DNA of 64,000 bases from an uncultured Bacteroidota bacterium (GTDB lineage Bacteria; Bacteroidota; Bacteroidia; Bacteroidales; P3). The stretch is taken from contig CACYSB010000010.1 of assembly GCA_902777005.1 (NCBI GenBank), positions 1-64,000 of the forward strand, in the 5' to 3' direction. Position 1 is the stretch's first letter, and each line of letters begins with the position of its first letter. Below are positions 15,827-25,846 of this stretch, in pieces. The notes beneath the pieces are model-generated. The model worked only from the letters and a program-made list of their open reading frames with translations, searched no databases and was not told the DNA's origin. A program made the translations under genes and the position numbers.

Positions 15827-18800
15827 ATGAAACGACAGATACTAACGCTGCTGGCGCTCTGCGCGGCAGCGTTTTCCTTACCCGCCCAGAGCGACTGGGC
15901 ACAGGTGGAGCGCCTCATCGGAGACGGCTCCTACAAGACGGCCTACGGCAAGGCCGAGGCTGTGTACAACAACAAGAGCGCTGCCAGCCGCCAACGGCTG
16001 ACGGCGGCCTACTATATGGCGCAGGCGGCGGCCTGCTACCAGGAGGACGCCCGCGACAGCGCCGAGGCGCACTACCGCGCCCTGCTGCCGCGCCTGGAGG
16101 GTGTCGACAAGGCTCTGTGCTACACGTTCATTGGCGAGTACGACTCGGCCCTGGCCTTAGCCGACGTACTGAAGCGGACGCCCGTGGAGCAGATAAAGAT
16201 GTTCTGCAACGCCGAGAAGGGTGTGGGGATGACACCCACGGCCTACGACGTGGTGGTGTTGCGTATATTGGGCGACTATGACAAGACCACCGATAAGCAG
16301 CGCATCGATCTGCAGCGCATGCAGGCTGAGTTCCACGCTGGGGACGGCGACGACATACGCATCTTCTACGAGAATCGCCTGCTCGACTATCTCTCCAATG
16401 TGCCCAACCACCCGATGACGCTCGAGCGCATCGCCGAGTCGATAGCGAAGTTCCGAGGCACCAAGAGCCACTATTATACTTTGCTCTACCAGCGTGCCGC
16501 CAAATGGTGCGCCGGCAATGGCGACTATGTGGCGGCGTTGCGCTACTGCGACACGGCCGTCGCGCTGGCACCCAAGAGCGAAGGCGGCATCGAGTGCGCC
16601 AACCTCGCCAACGAGATTAAGCAGAAGCGCGTAGATATGGAGAGGGGCAGCCTGTGGGTCGTCCCCGGACAGCTCAGCCTGCAACGGGTGCGCCACCGCA
16701 ATGTCGACAAGCTGTACTACCGCATCGTCAAATACACCGAAGGTAAGGACGGCAACGAGGACTACTCTTGGAGTGACAAGGCCAAGGGCAAGCTGCTGGC
16801 GGCAAAACCAGTGGTCAGTGGTCAGTGGTCAGTGGTTAGTGGAAAAGATTACCAATATGCCGAGAGCTATGTGTCGCTGCCGGCGCTGCCTGCGGGCCGC
16901 TGGCTGCTGATGGTGTCGCCGAGCGAGGATTTCAAGACTGACGGCTTCATGGTCTACGCGGTGAACAGCACGGAGATGCTGCTGGTGCAGAATGGATGCG
17001 AGGGCATGCTGCTCGACCGCCGCACCGGCCGTCCGATAGCGGGACAGGAGATGCGCGTGGAGCGCAAAGACCATAACAATAAGGTCACCGTGATGGCTAC
17101 GGCTGTCACCGACCGTTACGGCCGCTACCGGTTGGCTTACGAGAAGCCTCGGTGGGGCGACCAGATTGCCGTCGAGCGCAACGGCTACCGCCTTACGGCA
17201 CGCTATGACAACAACGATAGCAAGCCCGACACGTCGATGCGCCTGCATGCCGAGGTGCGCACCGACCGCCCCATCTACAAGCCCGGCGACACGGTGCAGG
17301 TGGCTGTGGTGGTTTATCGCACCGATGGCTTGGAAGCCGAAGTGGCCAGAGGCGAACGGCTGAAGCTTACATTCTCCGACCCCAACGACCAGAAGGTTGA
17401 CACTGTCGACCTGACGACCGACGAATTCGGCGTTGCACACACCAGCTTCGTGGTCCCAACCGACCGCATAGCTGGCACTTTCTTTATCAAGTGCGACGGC
17501 AAAGTGCATTTTTGGGAGCCTGTCCGCGTGGAGGAATACAAGCAGCCCAAGTTTATGGTGACCCTTGACGCTGCCACAGGCTCGGCGCCGCGTTTCGGAC
17601 AGCCCTGCACCATGCAGGGCCTTGCGGCAAGCTACAGCGCGTTGCCGGTGAGCGGCGCCCGTGTGCAGTACCGTGTGGTGCGGCGCCAGCTTCACCGCTG
17701 CTGGTGGTTTTATAACGATTTCTACAACGAGAGCGAAGTGGCCAGTGGCGAGACCGCCACCGCCGCCGACGGCAGCTTCAGCGTCGTCTTCACGCCCGAA
17801 CCCGACAGCAACGTCGAGCTTTCCACAAAGCCTTCGTTCGAATATGTGGTGCATGTGGATGTCACCGACCTCAACGGCGAGAGCCACAATGCCGTCAGCA
17901 GCCTGCGCGTGGGCTACACCAACGCTTTCGTATATCTCGAGAGCGGCAGCACGCCCGGCAACCTCAAGGTGAAGCATGTCGACATCAACGGCAACCCGCT
18001 CCCCGGCGAGGTGAAGACCACGGTTGAACTATTACGTCAACCCGCCGAGCCGCGGCTCGACCATCCGCTGCTCCACGAGGGTGTGCACCATACGATGACC
18101 GAGGCCGAGTGGCACAAGGCCTTCCCGCTGCTGGCTTACGGCAACGAGTATAACGACCCTGCCAGCTGGCCTGTGGCCTCGAAGGGCTGGAACGGCGAGA
18201 GCGGTGTATACAGGGTTACCATAAGCGCCGAAGGGGCCGACACGCTTACGGAACACCTCACCTACATAGCCCCCGACGCCCGTAATGTGCCGTCGCAGCG
18301 GCTGCTGTGGGCCGAGGTGGAGAAGACCAAGGTGGAGGTGGGCGAGACGGCGCGTCTACGCTTCGGCTCGCGCTTCAAGGACGTGGAGGTATACTATATG
18401 CTACGCATTGGCAACGAGGTGCGCGACTTCAGCCTCGTCCGCCTGTCGGACGAGATACGTAGCATCGAGATACCTGTCGACAGCACTATGCTCGGCGGCT
18501 TCCAGATCGACCTCTTCAGCGTGCGCGAAGGCGTCGAGTGCCAGTGGCAGCAGCGCGTCTATGTGCCATTCAGCCACAAGCAGCTGAAGGTCGACATTGC
18601 CACCTTCCGCGACAAGCTGTTGCCCGGCGAACAGGAAGAATGGACCATTTCAGTTAAGAGTTATGAGTCAGGAGTTAAGAGTGCGTTGATGATGACCATG
18701 TACGACGACGCGCTGAACTCGTATGGCAGCGCGCGGGCGTGGGGCTTCTCGCCGTGGAGGACGAACTTCTCCTCCGGCATCAATCCGCTGCATGTCACTG

Positions 18801-21295
18801 GCGGCGCAGGCCGTTGGCTGAACGAATACCGGCGCCTCTACTATCAAGGTGGCTATACCTCGATGTGGACCCTCAAGGAGGCTCTGCCTCACTATAGCCG
18901 TTGGCGCGGCATGCGCATGTACAAGTCGGCGCGCGTTGCCAACCAGGCGGCGGTTGAACTTTCGGTTATTGCAGACGAAGTCGAAGAGGAAAGTCTCGAT
19001 ATGGCAGTTGCCCCTATGGCAAATAAAGCCAGCAAGCTTGAAGCCATAGAGATTGTCGAGGGGGCCGCTGCCGGCGGCGCCGCTGCGGGCGAGGAGCCCC
19101 AGGTGCGCACCAACCTCAACACGCTGGCTTTCTTCGCCCCCAAGCTGCGCACCGACGTAGACGGCACGGTGACCTACCGCTTCACGGTGCCCGAACTGCT
19201 GACACGCTGGAATGTCAAAGGTCTGGCCGTAAGTAAGGACCTCAAGATAGGAACGCTTGACAAGAGCCTCATAACACAGAAACCGCTCATGGTGCAACCC
19301 AATATGCCGCGATTCCTGCGCAGCGGCGACTCGCTGGCGCTGATGGCGAAAATAGTGGCCAGTGAGCAGTGGCAGGTGGCCAAAGAGGTGGAGGTGAGCC
19401 TGCTGCTCACCGATGCCGCCACGGGTGACACACTGTGCCACCACACGGAGTATGTTGGTGTGAAGGATGCCGCGCAGGTGACCTTCTCTGTGGAGGTGCC
19501 GCAGGGGGTCTATGTGGTCACCTACCGCATCATCGCCACCGCCGACGGCATGAGCGACGGCGAGCAGGGTCAGGTGCCGGTGGTTAGCAACCGCCAGGCC
19601 GTGACAGTCAGCAAGGCAATGTATATCAACGGGGCAGGGGAGAAGCGCTACTCGATGCCCGAGTGGCTTGCCGGCACTGGCAGCCGTCAGCCGCAGCTGG
19701 TGGTGGCCGAGATGGTGAGCAACCCCGTGTGGCTCGCTGTCAAAAGCATGCCGTACCTGAAGAGCTTCGAGAACCCCTCGACGCTGTACCTTGCCGAGCA
19801 GCTCTATGTTGGTGCTCTCGGACGTCGTATAGCGGGCCGCGTGGACCTTGCGGCGCTGGTCAAAGACAGCGTGGTTAGCCGTCTGAAGATGAACGACGAC
19901 GTGAAGCAAACGGCCTTGCAGGCAACGCCGTGGCTGCGCGACGCCGAGAGCGAGGAGGATCAGATGCGCGCTGTAGCCAAATACCTGGATACCGCTGCCA
20001 TGCGTGCTCAGCACGACATGCAGCTGGCCGACCTTGCAGGACGGCAGAACGCCGACGGCGGCTGGGCATGGATGCCTGACGGCAAGAGTAGCCTTTGGGT
20101 CACGCAGGCCGTGCTGCAGAAGGTGAAAGGGGAGGACCTCGACACCAAGAAAGCCCTGCGATATGTGGACAACGAGCAGCAACGCTACTATGAGCGCTGG
20201 GTGAAGCCTTATATAAAGAAGTACAAGTGGCAGCCCACCGACATCGACTACCTCTACATGCGCTCCCTATACGGCAAGGCCAACACCGAGGCCTACCGCT
20301 TCTATTATGCCAACGCCCTGAAGCGCTACAAGGAGTATGATAACCTTTACACGCAGGCGCAGTTGGCGCTCATCTTCCACCGTCACGGCGACCGCAAGGC
20401 GGCCCTCGACCTGCTGCGCCGGCTCAAGGAGAAAGCCCTCACCAGCGACGAGATGGGTATGTACTGGCGCGACAACACCAGCGGCTGGTTCTGGTACCAG
20501 CGCCCCATCGAGACCCAGGCGCTGCTGATACAGGCCTTCGCCGAGATAACGCCTAAAGACACCGTCACCATTGGTCTCATGCAGCAATGGCTCCTCAAGC
20601 AGAAGCAGACCACCCATTGGGGCAACAGCCGCGCCACCGCCGAAGCCATACAGGCGCTGATGGTCAAGAATGATGAGTTGAAGGTTAAGAGTGGGGCTGA
20701 TGCGGTGGGCCTGACTGTCTTCGGCAGCGAGATGACGGCGGAGAGCAAGGGCGCCGAGGGCTACCGTTCGCAGCGGTGGTCAGGCGCAGACCTCGACGCG
20801 CTTCGCGCCAACGGTAGCAGCGACATCGTTATCAGCAAACAGGACAACGGTATCGCCTGGGGCGCCGTCTATTACCAGTTTACCGATGACCTCGACAAGA
20901 TACCTGCCGCAGAGAGCGGCATCACGCTCAGGCGTAGCTACCGGCACGAAGGCCCCCTGAAGGTCGGTGACCGCGTCAAGGTGCGCATAGATATCACGTG
21001 CGACCGCGCCATGGATTACCTCGAGCTCATCGACGGCCGTCCGTCGTGCATGGAGCCCGTAAGCACACGCGCCGGATGGCGCTGGAACGATGGCATAAGC
21101 TTCTATGTTGTCGTCAACAATACCGACACACGCTGCTATATTGAACATATCGACAAAGGCAAGTATTCCTTCGAGTATGAGGTATATGTCACTAATCCTG
21201 GCAGCTTTATGACGGGTGTGGCTACTATGCAATGCATGTATGCCCCCGAATTTAGGGCTACAGCACCTGCACAAATCATTGCTGTAGAGCCTTGA
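15827..21295 (+). CDS. Alpha-2-macroglobulin family protein (MG2-containing), no thioester Cys seen
   Basis: A 1822-aa exported protein with a signal peptide (MKRQILTLLALCAAAFSLPA). After an N-terminal helical region come macroglobulin domains: the MG2 signature TDRPIYKPGDTVQVAVVVYR near residue 480, a bait-like region, and the alpha-2-macroglobulin segment LLTRWNVKGLAVSKDLKIGT near residue 1125. A terpenoid-cyclase-like toroid follows (NADGGWAWMPDG near residue 1408). Where a thioester CxEQ would be expected I read PSTLYLAEQ, with no Cys, so it probably cannot trap proteases covalently. Bacterial family members are proposed envelope defences. At least three in-frame heptamer arrays interrupt it (16811, 18653, 19355). 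Confidence 0.9.
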   Translation: MKRQILTLLALCAAAFSLPAQSDWAQVERLIGDGSYKTAYGKAEAVYNNKSAASRQRLTAAYYMAQAAACYQEDARDSAEAHYRALLPRLEGVDKALCYTFIGEYDSALALADVLKRTPVEQIKMFCNAEKGVGMTPTAYDVVVLRILGDYDKTTDKQRIDLQRMQAEFHAGDGDDIRIFYENRLLDYLSNVPNHPMTLERIAESIAKFRGTKSHYYTLLYQRAAKWCAGNGDYVAALRYCDTAVALAPKSEGGIECANLANEIKQKRVDMERGSLWVVPGQLSLQRVRHRNVDKLYYRIVKYTEGKDGNEDYSWSDKAKGKLLAAKPVVSGQWSVVSGKDYQYAESYVSLPALPAGRWLLMVSPSEDFKTDGFMVYAVNSTEMLLVQNGCEGMLLDRRTGRPIAGQEMRVERKDHNNKVTVMATAVTDRYGRYRLAYEKPRWGDQIAVERNGYRLTARYDNNDSKPDTSMRLHAEVRTDRPIYKPGDTVQVAVVVYRTDGLEAEVARGERLKLTFSDPNDQKVDTVDLTTDEFGVAHTSFVVPTDRIAGTFFIKCDGKVHFWEPVRVEEYKQPKFMVTLDAATGSAPRFGQPCTMQGLAASYSALPVSGARVQYRVVRRQLHRCWWFYNDFYNESEVASGETATAADGSFSVVFTPEPDSNVELSTKPSFEYVVHVDVTDLNGESHNAVSSLRVGYTNAFVYLESGSTPGNLKVKHVDINGNPLPGEVKTTVELLRQPAEPRLDHPLLHEGVHHTMTEAEWHKAFPLLAYGNEYNDPASWPVASKGWNGESGVYRVTISAEGADTLTEHLTYIAPDARNVPSQRLLWAEVEKTKVEVGETARLRFGSRFKDVEVYYMLRIGNEVRDFSLVRLSDEIRSIEIPVDSTMLGGFQIDLFSVREGVECQWQQRVYVPFSHKQLKVDIATFRDKLLPGEQEEWTISVKSYESGVKSALMMTMYDDALNSYGSARAWGFSPWRTNFSSGINPLHVTGGAGRWLNEYRRLYYQGGYTSMWTLKEALPHYSRWRGMRMYKSARVANQAAVELSVIADEVEEESLDMAVAPMANKASKLEAIEIVEGAAAGGAAAGEEPQVRTNLNTLAFFAPKLRTDVDGTVTYRFTVPELLTRWNVKGLAVSKDLKIGTLDKSLITQKPLMVQPNMPRFLRSGDSLALMAKIVASEQWQVAKEVEVSLLLTDAATGDTLCHHTEYVGVKDAAQVTFSVEVPQGVYVVTYRIIATADGMSDGEQGQVPVVSNRQAVTVSKAMYINGAGEKRYSMPEWLAGTGSRQPQLVVAEMVSNPVWLAVKSMPYLKSFENPSTLYLAEQLYVGALGRRIAGRVDLAALVKDSVVSRLKMNDDVKQTALQATPWLRDAESEEDQMRAVAKYLDTAAMRAQHDMQLADLAGRQNADGGWAWMPDGKSSLWVTQAVLQKVKGEDLDTKKALRYVDNEQQRYYERWVKPYIKKYKWQPTDIDYLYMRSLYGKANTEAYRFYYANALKRYKEYDNLYTQAQLALIFHRHGDRKAALDLLRRLKEKALTSDEMGMYWRDNTSGWFWYQRPIETQALLIQAFAEITPKDTVTIGLMQQWLLKQKQTTHWGNSRATAEAIQALMVKNDELKVKSGADAVGLTVFGSEMTAESKGAEGYRSQRWSGADLDALRANGSSDIVISKQDNGIAWGAVYYQFTDDLDKIPAAESGITLRRSYRHEGPLKVGDRVKVRIDITCDRAMDYLELIDGRPSCMEPVSTRAGWRWNDGISFYVVVNNTDTRCYIEHIDKGKYSFEYEVYVTNPGSFMTGVATMQCMYAPEFRATAPAQIIAVEP
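16811..16845 (+). repeat. In-frame heptamer array (GTGGTCA) in the alpha-2-macroglobulin gene
   Basis: Three exact GTGGTCA units, then GTGGTTA and GTGGAAA. Thirty-five bases with strict 7-bp period, encoding the stretch around VVSGQWSVVSGK. It is bounded by ordinary GC-rich coding sequence and keeps the frame open. Confidence 0.88.
18653..18680 (+). repeat. In-frame heptamer array (GTTAAGA) in the alpha-2-macroglobulin gene
   Basis: Units GTTAAGA, GTTATGA, GTCAGGA and GTTAAGA, 28 bases encoding VKSYESGVKS. A shorter related pair (GTTGAAG, GTTAAGA) lies near 20676 in the same gene. Confidence 0.8.
19355..19382 (+). repeat. In-frame heptamer array (GTGGCCA) in the alpha-2-macroglobulin gene
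   Basis: Units GTGGCCA, GTGAGCA, GTGGCAG and GTGGCCA in perfect 7-bp phase, encoding part of VASEQWQVAKE. The unit resembles the GTGGTCA unit at 16811. Confidence 0.75.
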
Positions 21296-21384
21296 GCGGT
21301 GGTATGTGGTAAAAATATAATGCTGACAATCATGGCGATATAAGATATTTGTAAAAAATATTTTGTCAGTATAAAAAAAGTGTG

Positions 21385-21392
21385 TACTTTTG
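21385..21392 (+). promoter_or_regulatory. Promoter of tRNA-Glu
   Basis: TACTTTTG followed by CA, a TAnnTTTG box 35 bp before the tRNA 5' end. Confidence 0.65.
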
Positions 21393-21426
21393 CACTCGCT
21401 TTTAAGAGATAAAGCACCACACACAT

Positions 21427-21500
21427 GCCGCATTCGTCTAGTGGTCCAGGACATCTGCCTCTCACGCAGAAGATCATCAGTTCGACTCTGATATGCGGTA
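21427..21500 (+). tRNA. tRNA-Glu (anticodon CTC)
   Basis: A complete cloverleaf. The acceptor GCCGCAT pairs with ATGCGGT (first pair G-U), the anticodon stem TCTGC/GCAGA encloses the loop CTCTCAC with anticodon CTC (reads GAG), and the T stem ATCAG/CTGAT encloses TTCGACT. The CCA end is not encoded. Confidence 0.93.
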
Positions 21501-21506
21501 CAAAAG

Positions 21507-21537
21507 AAGCCTCCACAAACGTGGAGGCTTTTCTTTT
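21507..21537 (+). terminator. Intrinsic terminator after tRNA-Glu
   Basis: AAGCCTCCAC, loop AAAC, GTGGAGGCTT, then TTCTTTTT. A perfect 10-bp stem with a U-run. It also faces the 3' end of the converging peptidase E gene. Confidence 0.9.
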
Positions 21538-21551
21538 TGTATCCTGTTGTG

Positions 21552-22301
21552 TTACGCTTTCAGCAGGAAATTGAGGTCTGTATTCAGCGGCAACTCCTTG
21601 GTGTTGGCCATGGTTGTCTTGAAGACTTTCATCTTGTTGGGCTTGCCAATGAGCGACAGCTTGCCGTCCTCGAGCAGCAGGGCCGTTGCCTCGCGGATGG
21701 CGGCTACGGTGGCCTTGGGGTTCACCATGATGTACTCCTTCAGGCGGTCGTCGCGGGTCTCGCCGCCATGCTTCGGGTCGAAGAAGTCTGTGTAGTGGGG
21801 GTTGATCTGGAACGGCACCAGACCCATGCAGTCGAACGACGCAGGCATCACTATGGGCATGTCGTTGGTGGTGCAGAGGGTGGGACCAGCCACATTGCTG
21901 CCGGCGCTCCAGCCCATGTAGGGCATACCGTCGAAGGCGCGCTGGCGGATGGCCTGCATGAGGCCCGTGCGCTGCAGTTCGCGTACCAGATGGAAGGTGT
22001 TGCCACCGCCCACGGCCACACAGTCGGTGTCGTAGACTGCATTCACCGGCAGCGCCTTGTGGTGCACCGAGGTGAGCTTCACGCCAAACTCCTTGTACAC
22101 GGCGGCCACCTTGGCCTCATAGGCGTCGTAGCTCTTGTTTAGTCCGCCCTCGGCCAGGCTCACGCCGGCATAGGGTACAAAGAGCACCTTCTTAACGTTG
22201 TGCCGACGGCAGAAGTCGGCAATCATGTCCTTGCACCAGCCGAGGTAAGCCTCGCCGCGCATGGTGCTGTTGCTTATCAGCAGTAAGTTTCTCTTATCCA
22301 T
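21552..22301 (-). CDS. pepE: Peptidase E (alpha-aspartyl dipeptidase)
   Basis: A cytoplasmic serine peptidase of family S51 that cleaves dipeptides with N-terminal Asp. With the ATG at 22301 (MDKRNLLLISNS) it has 249 aa. The open frame extends upstream to 22376, but that extension lies inside the gyrB 3' end and is not protein-like. Family signatures are VLFVPYAGVSL, CVAVGGGNTFHLVREL and the nucleophile elbow GWSAGSNVAGPT, followed by FQINPHYTDFF. It begins 13 bp after gyrB on the same strand. Confidence 0.92.
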   Translation of the reverse strand: MDKRNLLLISNSTMRGEAYLGWCKDMIADFCRRHNVKKVLFVPYAGVSLAEGGLNKSYDAYEAKVAAVYKEFGVKLTSVHHKALPVNAVYDTDCVAVGGGNTFHLVRELQRTGLMQAIRQRAFDGMPYMGWSAGSNVAGPTLCTTNDMPIVMPASFDCMGLVPFQINPHYTDFFDPKHGGETRDDRLKEYIMVNPKATVAAIREATALLLEDGKLSLIGKPNKMKVFKTTMANTKELPLNTDLNFLLKA

Positions 22302-22314
22302 GGTATGATTATGT

Positions 22315-24276
<1,962 letters not shown>

Positions 24277-24291
24277 CTATTTATTAAAATG

Positions 24292-24299
24292 CAAAAATA
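24292..24299 (-). promoter_or_regulatory. Promoter of gyrB
   Basis: Minus-strand TATTTTTG followed by CA, a TAnnTTTG box 34 bp upstream of the gyrB ATG. DPR3 lies 95 bp further upstream. Confidence 0.65.
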
Positions 24300-24393
24300 C
24301 GAAATTTTCCCGAAACTTGCCTCCTTTTTATATATAATATTATCAACATTTCTTTAACACCCTTTCCGCAGCACTCCGCACCTTCTACAGCCC

Positions 24394-24523
24394 CTCTCCG
24401 TACCCCCTCCGACTGTTCTACGGTTGTTTACCGGTTGTTTTACGCTTTAATACCGTTAAACAATGGTAGAACAGGCGTAGAATAGACGGAGAGGTGGCGA
24501 AGCGACACCGGCGCTACAGTGGA
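24394..24523 (+). repeat. Dispersed palindromic repeat, copy 3 (DPR3, type II)
   Basis: In the divergent gap between gyrB and a small lipoprotein. Outer arms CTCTCCGT (24395-24402) and ACGGAGAG (24486-24493). The core has units TGTTCTACGGT, TGTTTACCGGT and TGTTTTACGCT, then TACCGTTAAACAATGGTAGAACA, part of the near-identical core shared with copy 2. The right flank shares the GGTGGCG-AGCG-CACCGG-GCTACAGTGGA blocks with copy 1. Confidence 0.88.
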
Positions 24524-24576
24524 TGGGATGCGTGGGCGCTTCGGCGTTTTTATTTGTTGTATTTTAAAAATAGTTG

Positions 24577-24584
24577 TATATTTG
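24577..24584 (+). promoter_or_regulatory. Promoter of the small lipoprotein and PorD-like genes
   Basis: TATATTTG followed by CAA, with TTG at 24554-24559 as a -33 candidate. It is 45 bp before the ATG at 24629. Confidence 0.7.
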
Positions 24585-24628
24585 CAACGTGAAGTATGAT
24601 GTGTGTGGTAGTATAAAGTTATGTGAAT

Positions 24629-24856
24629 ATGAAAGTTAGAAAGAAAGCTATATTATCGGCTTTGCTTTTGTCGTGTGTTATGCTCCTCTGCAGCTGCGAC
24701 ACGTACTACTATGGACAGAAGCAGACCAAGCACCGTTCGCGAACCAACAAGGAGAATATGTACAAGCACCGCGCCACGGTGAACGGCATCAAGCAGTACT
24801 CGACGAGCAACTGCTCAAAGCCCGCGGGCATGTATAAGCAGCGCAAAGTGAAATAG
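24629..24856 (+). CDS. Small basic lipoprotein of unknown function
   Basis: A 75-aa protein from the ATG at 24629 (a GTG two codons upstream is an alternative). A basic N-terminus (MKVRKKA) and hydrophobic segment lead to a lipobox-like MLLCSC. The mature part of about 50 aa is very basic and rich in Tyr, Lys, Arg and Asn (TYYYGQKQTKHRSRTNKE). I recognise no family. It lies 6 bp before the PorD-like gene and probably shares its promoter, which hints at an envelope function. Confidence 0.7.
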   Translation: MKVRKKAILSALLLSCVMLLCSCDTYYYGQKQTKHRSRTNKENMYKHRATVNGIKQYSTSNCSKPAGMYKQRKVK

Positions 24857-24862
24857 TGTGGT

Positions 24863-25834
24863 ATGAAGAAGGCGACGATGGCAACAAAAACAACTCACAG
24901 GCAGCGTGCCATGGGCACGGGCTTTGTGGTGTTGCTGTTGTTGTCGCTGGCGACTATGGGCGCAAGGGCGCAGGAGTTCCGCTGCAATGTGACCATCAAC
25001 AGTCAGAAGCTGCAGCAGTCGACACAAGGCTACGACTCGGGCGACAAGAAGGTGTTCGAGAACATGAAGCAGGCCATAGAGGACCTCGTCAATGGACGCA
25101 AATGGACCAATATGACCCTCGAGCCGGTGGAGCTGCTGGATTGCTCCATAGCGCTGATACTGGGCACGCGCGCTTCGGCCACCGAGTTCGGCGGACAGTT
25201 GCAGGTGCAGCTCCGCAGACCCGTCTACAACTCGAACTACAGCAGCGGTATATTCAACTACTTGGAGTCTAACAATTTTACCTTCACCTACAACGAGAGC
25301 CAGCCGCTGGATTTCGACATCAACAACTTCTACGGCAATCTCTCGTCGGTCATAGGCTACTACTGCTACATATTGCTCGGCATCTACATGGACAGCTTCG
25401 CGCCCAACGCCGGCGAGCCCTACTACGCGATGGCCCAGCAGGTGCAGCAGTCGGCCGAGAACAGTGGCTTCGCCGGATGGCGCAGCAGCGACGGCCAGAA
25501 GAGCCGCTACTGGTTCATGGAGAACCACACCAACAGCGCATACGAGGACCTGCACGGGGTGTACTACAAGTACCACCGTCTGGGACTCGACATGATGACC
25601 AAGGACCAGCAGCAGGCGCGCCAGAGCATCATAGAGGCCCTGCAGGACTTGCAGAAAGTGCATAAGAAACGCACCAACCTGCTCAGCGTGCAGCAGTTTG
25701 TGGACGTGAAGATTCAGGAGATAGTCTCCATCTTCACCCCCGCGCCGCCGCAGGAGCAGAAGCAGGTGTACGAGGTGATAAAGGAGGTGAGCCCCATCAA
25801 CGTGGTGAAACTGAAAGATTTTAATACTAAATAA
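24863..25834 (+). CDS. DUF4835 / PorD-like exported protein
   Basis: A 323-aa protein with an N-terminal signal sequence (GTGFVVLLLLSLATMGARAQ). The mature start EFRCNVTINSQKLQ and the segments VFENMKQAIEDLVNGRKWTN, FGGQLQVQLRRPVYNSNY and DFDINNFYGNLSSVIGYYCY match the DUF4835 family, which as far as I recall is annotated as PorD and linked to type IX secretion. A T9SS cargo gene is present in this window, which is consistent. It sits in a short operon after a small lipoprotein. The biochemical role is not established. Confidence 0.78.
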   Translation: MKKATMATKTTHRQRAMGTGFVVLLLLSLATMGARAQEFRCNVTINSQKLQQSTQGYDSGDKKVFENMKQAIEDLVNGRKWTNMTLEPVELLDCSIALILGTRASATEFGGQLQVQLRRPVYNSNYSSGIFNYLESNNFTFTYNESQPLDFDINNFYGNLSSVIGYYCYILLGIYMDSFAPNAGEPYYAMAQQVQQSAENSGFAGWRSSDGQKSRYWFMENHTNSAYEDLHGVYYKYHRLGLDMMTKDQQQARQSIIEALQDLQKVHKKRTNLLSVQQFVDVKIQEIVSIFTPAPPQEQKQVYEVIKEVSPINVVKLKDFNTK

Positions 25835-25846
25835 AACAAAAATATC

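Noticed and set aside
14413..15918. A 501-codon open frame antisense to the OmpA-like gene
   Set aside because: A shadow of a gene with signal peptide, OmpA-like domain and promoter.
21427..21537. tRNA-Glu locus as an integration site
   Set aside because: No duplicated tRNA 3' end or integrase is seen near it. It is followed by an ordinary terminator.
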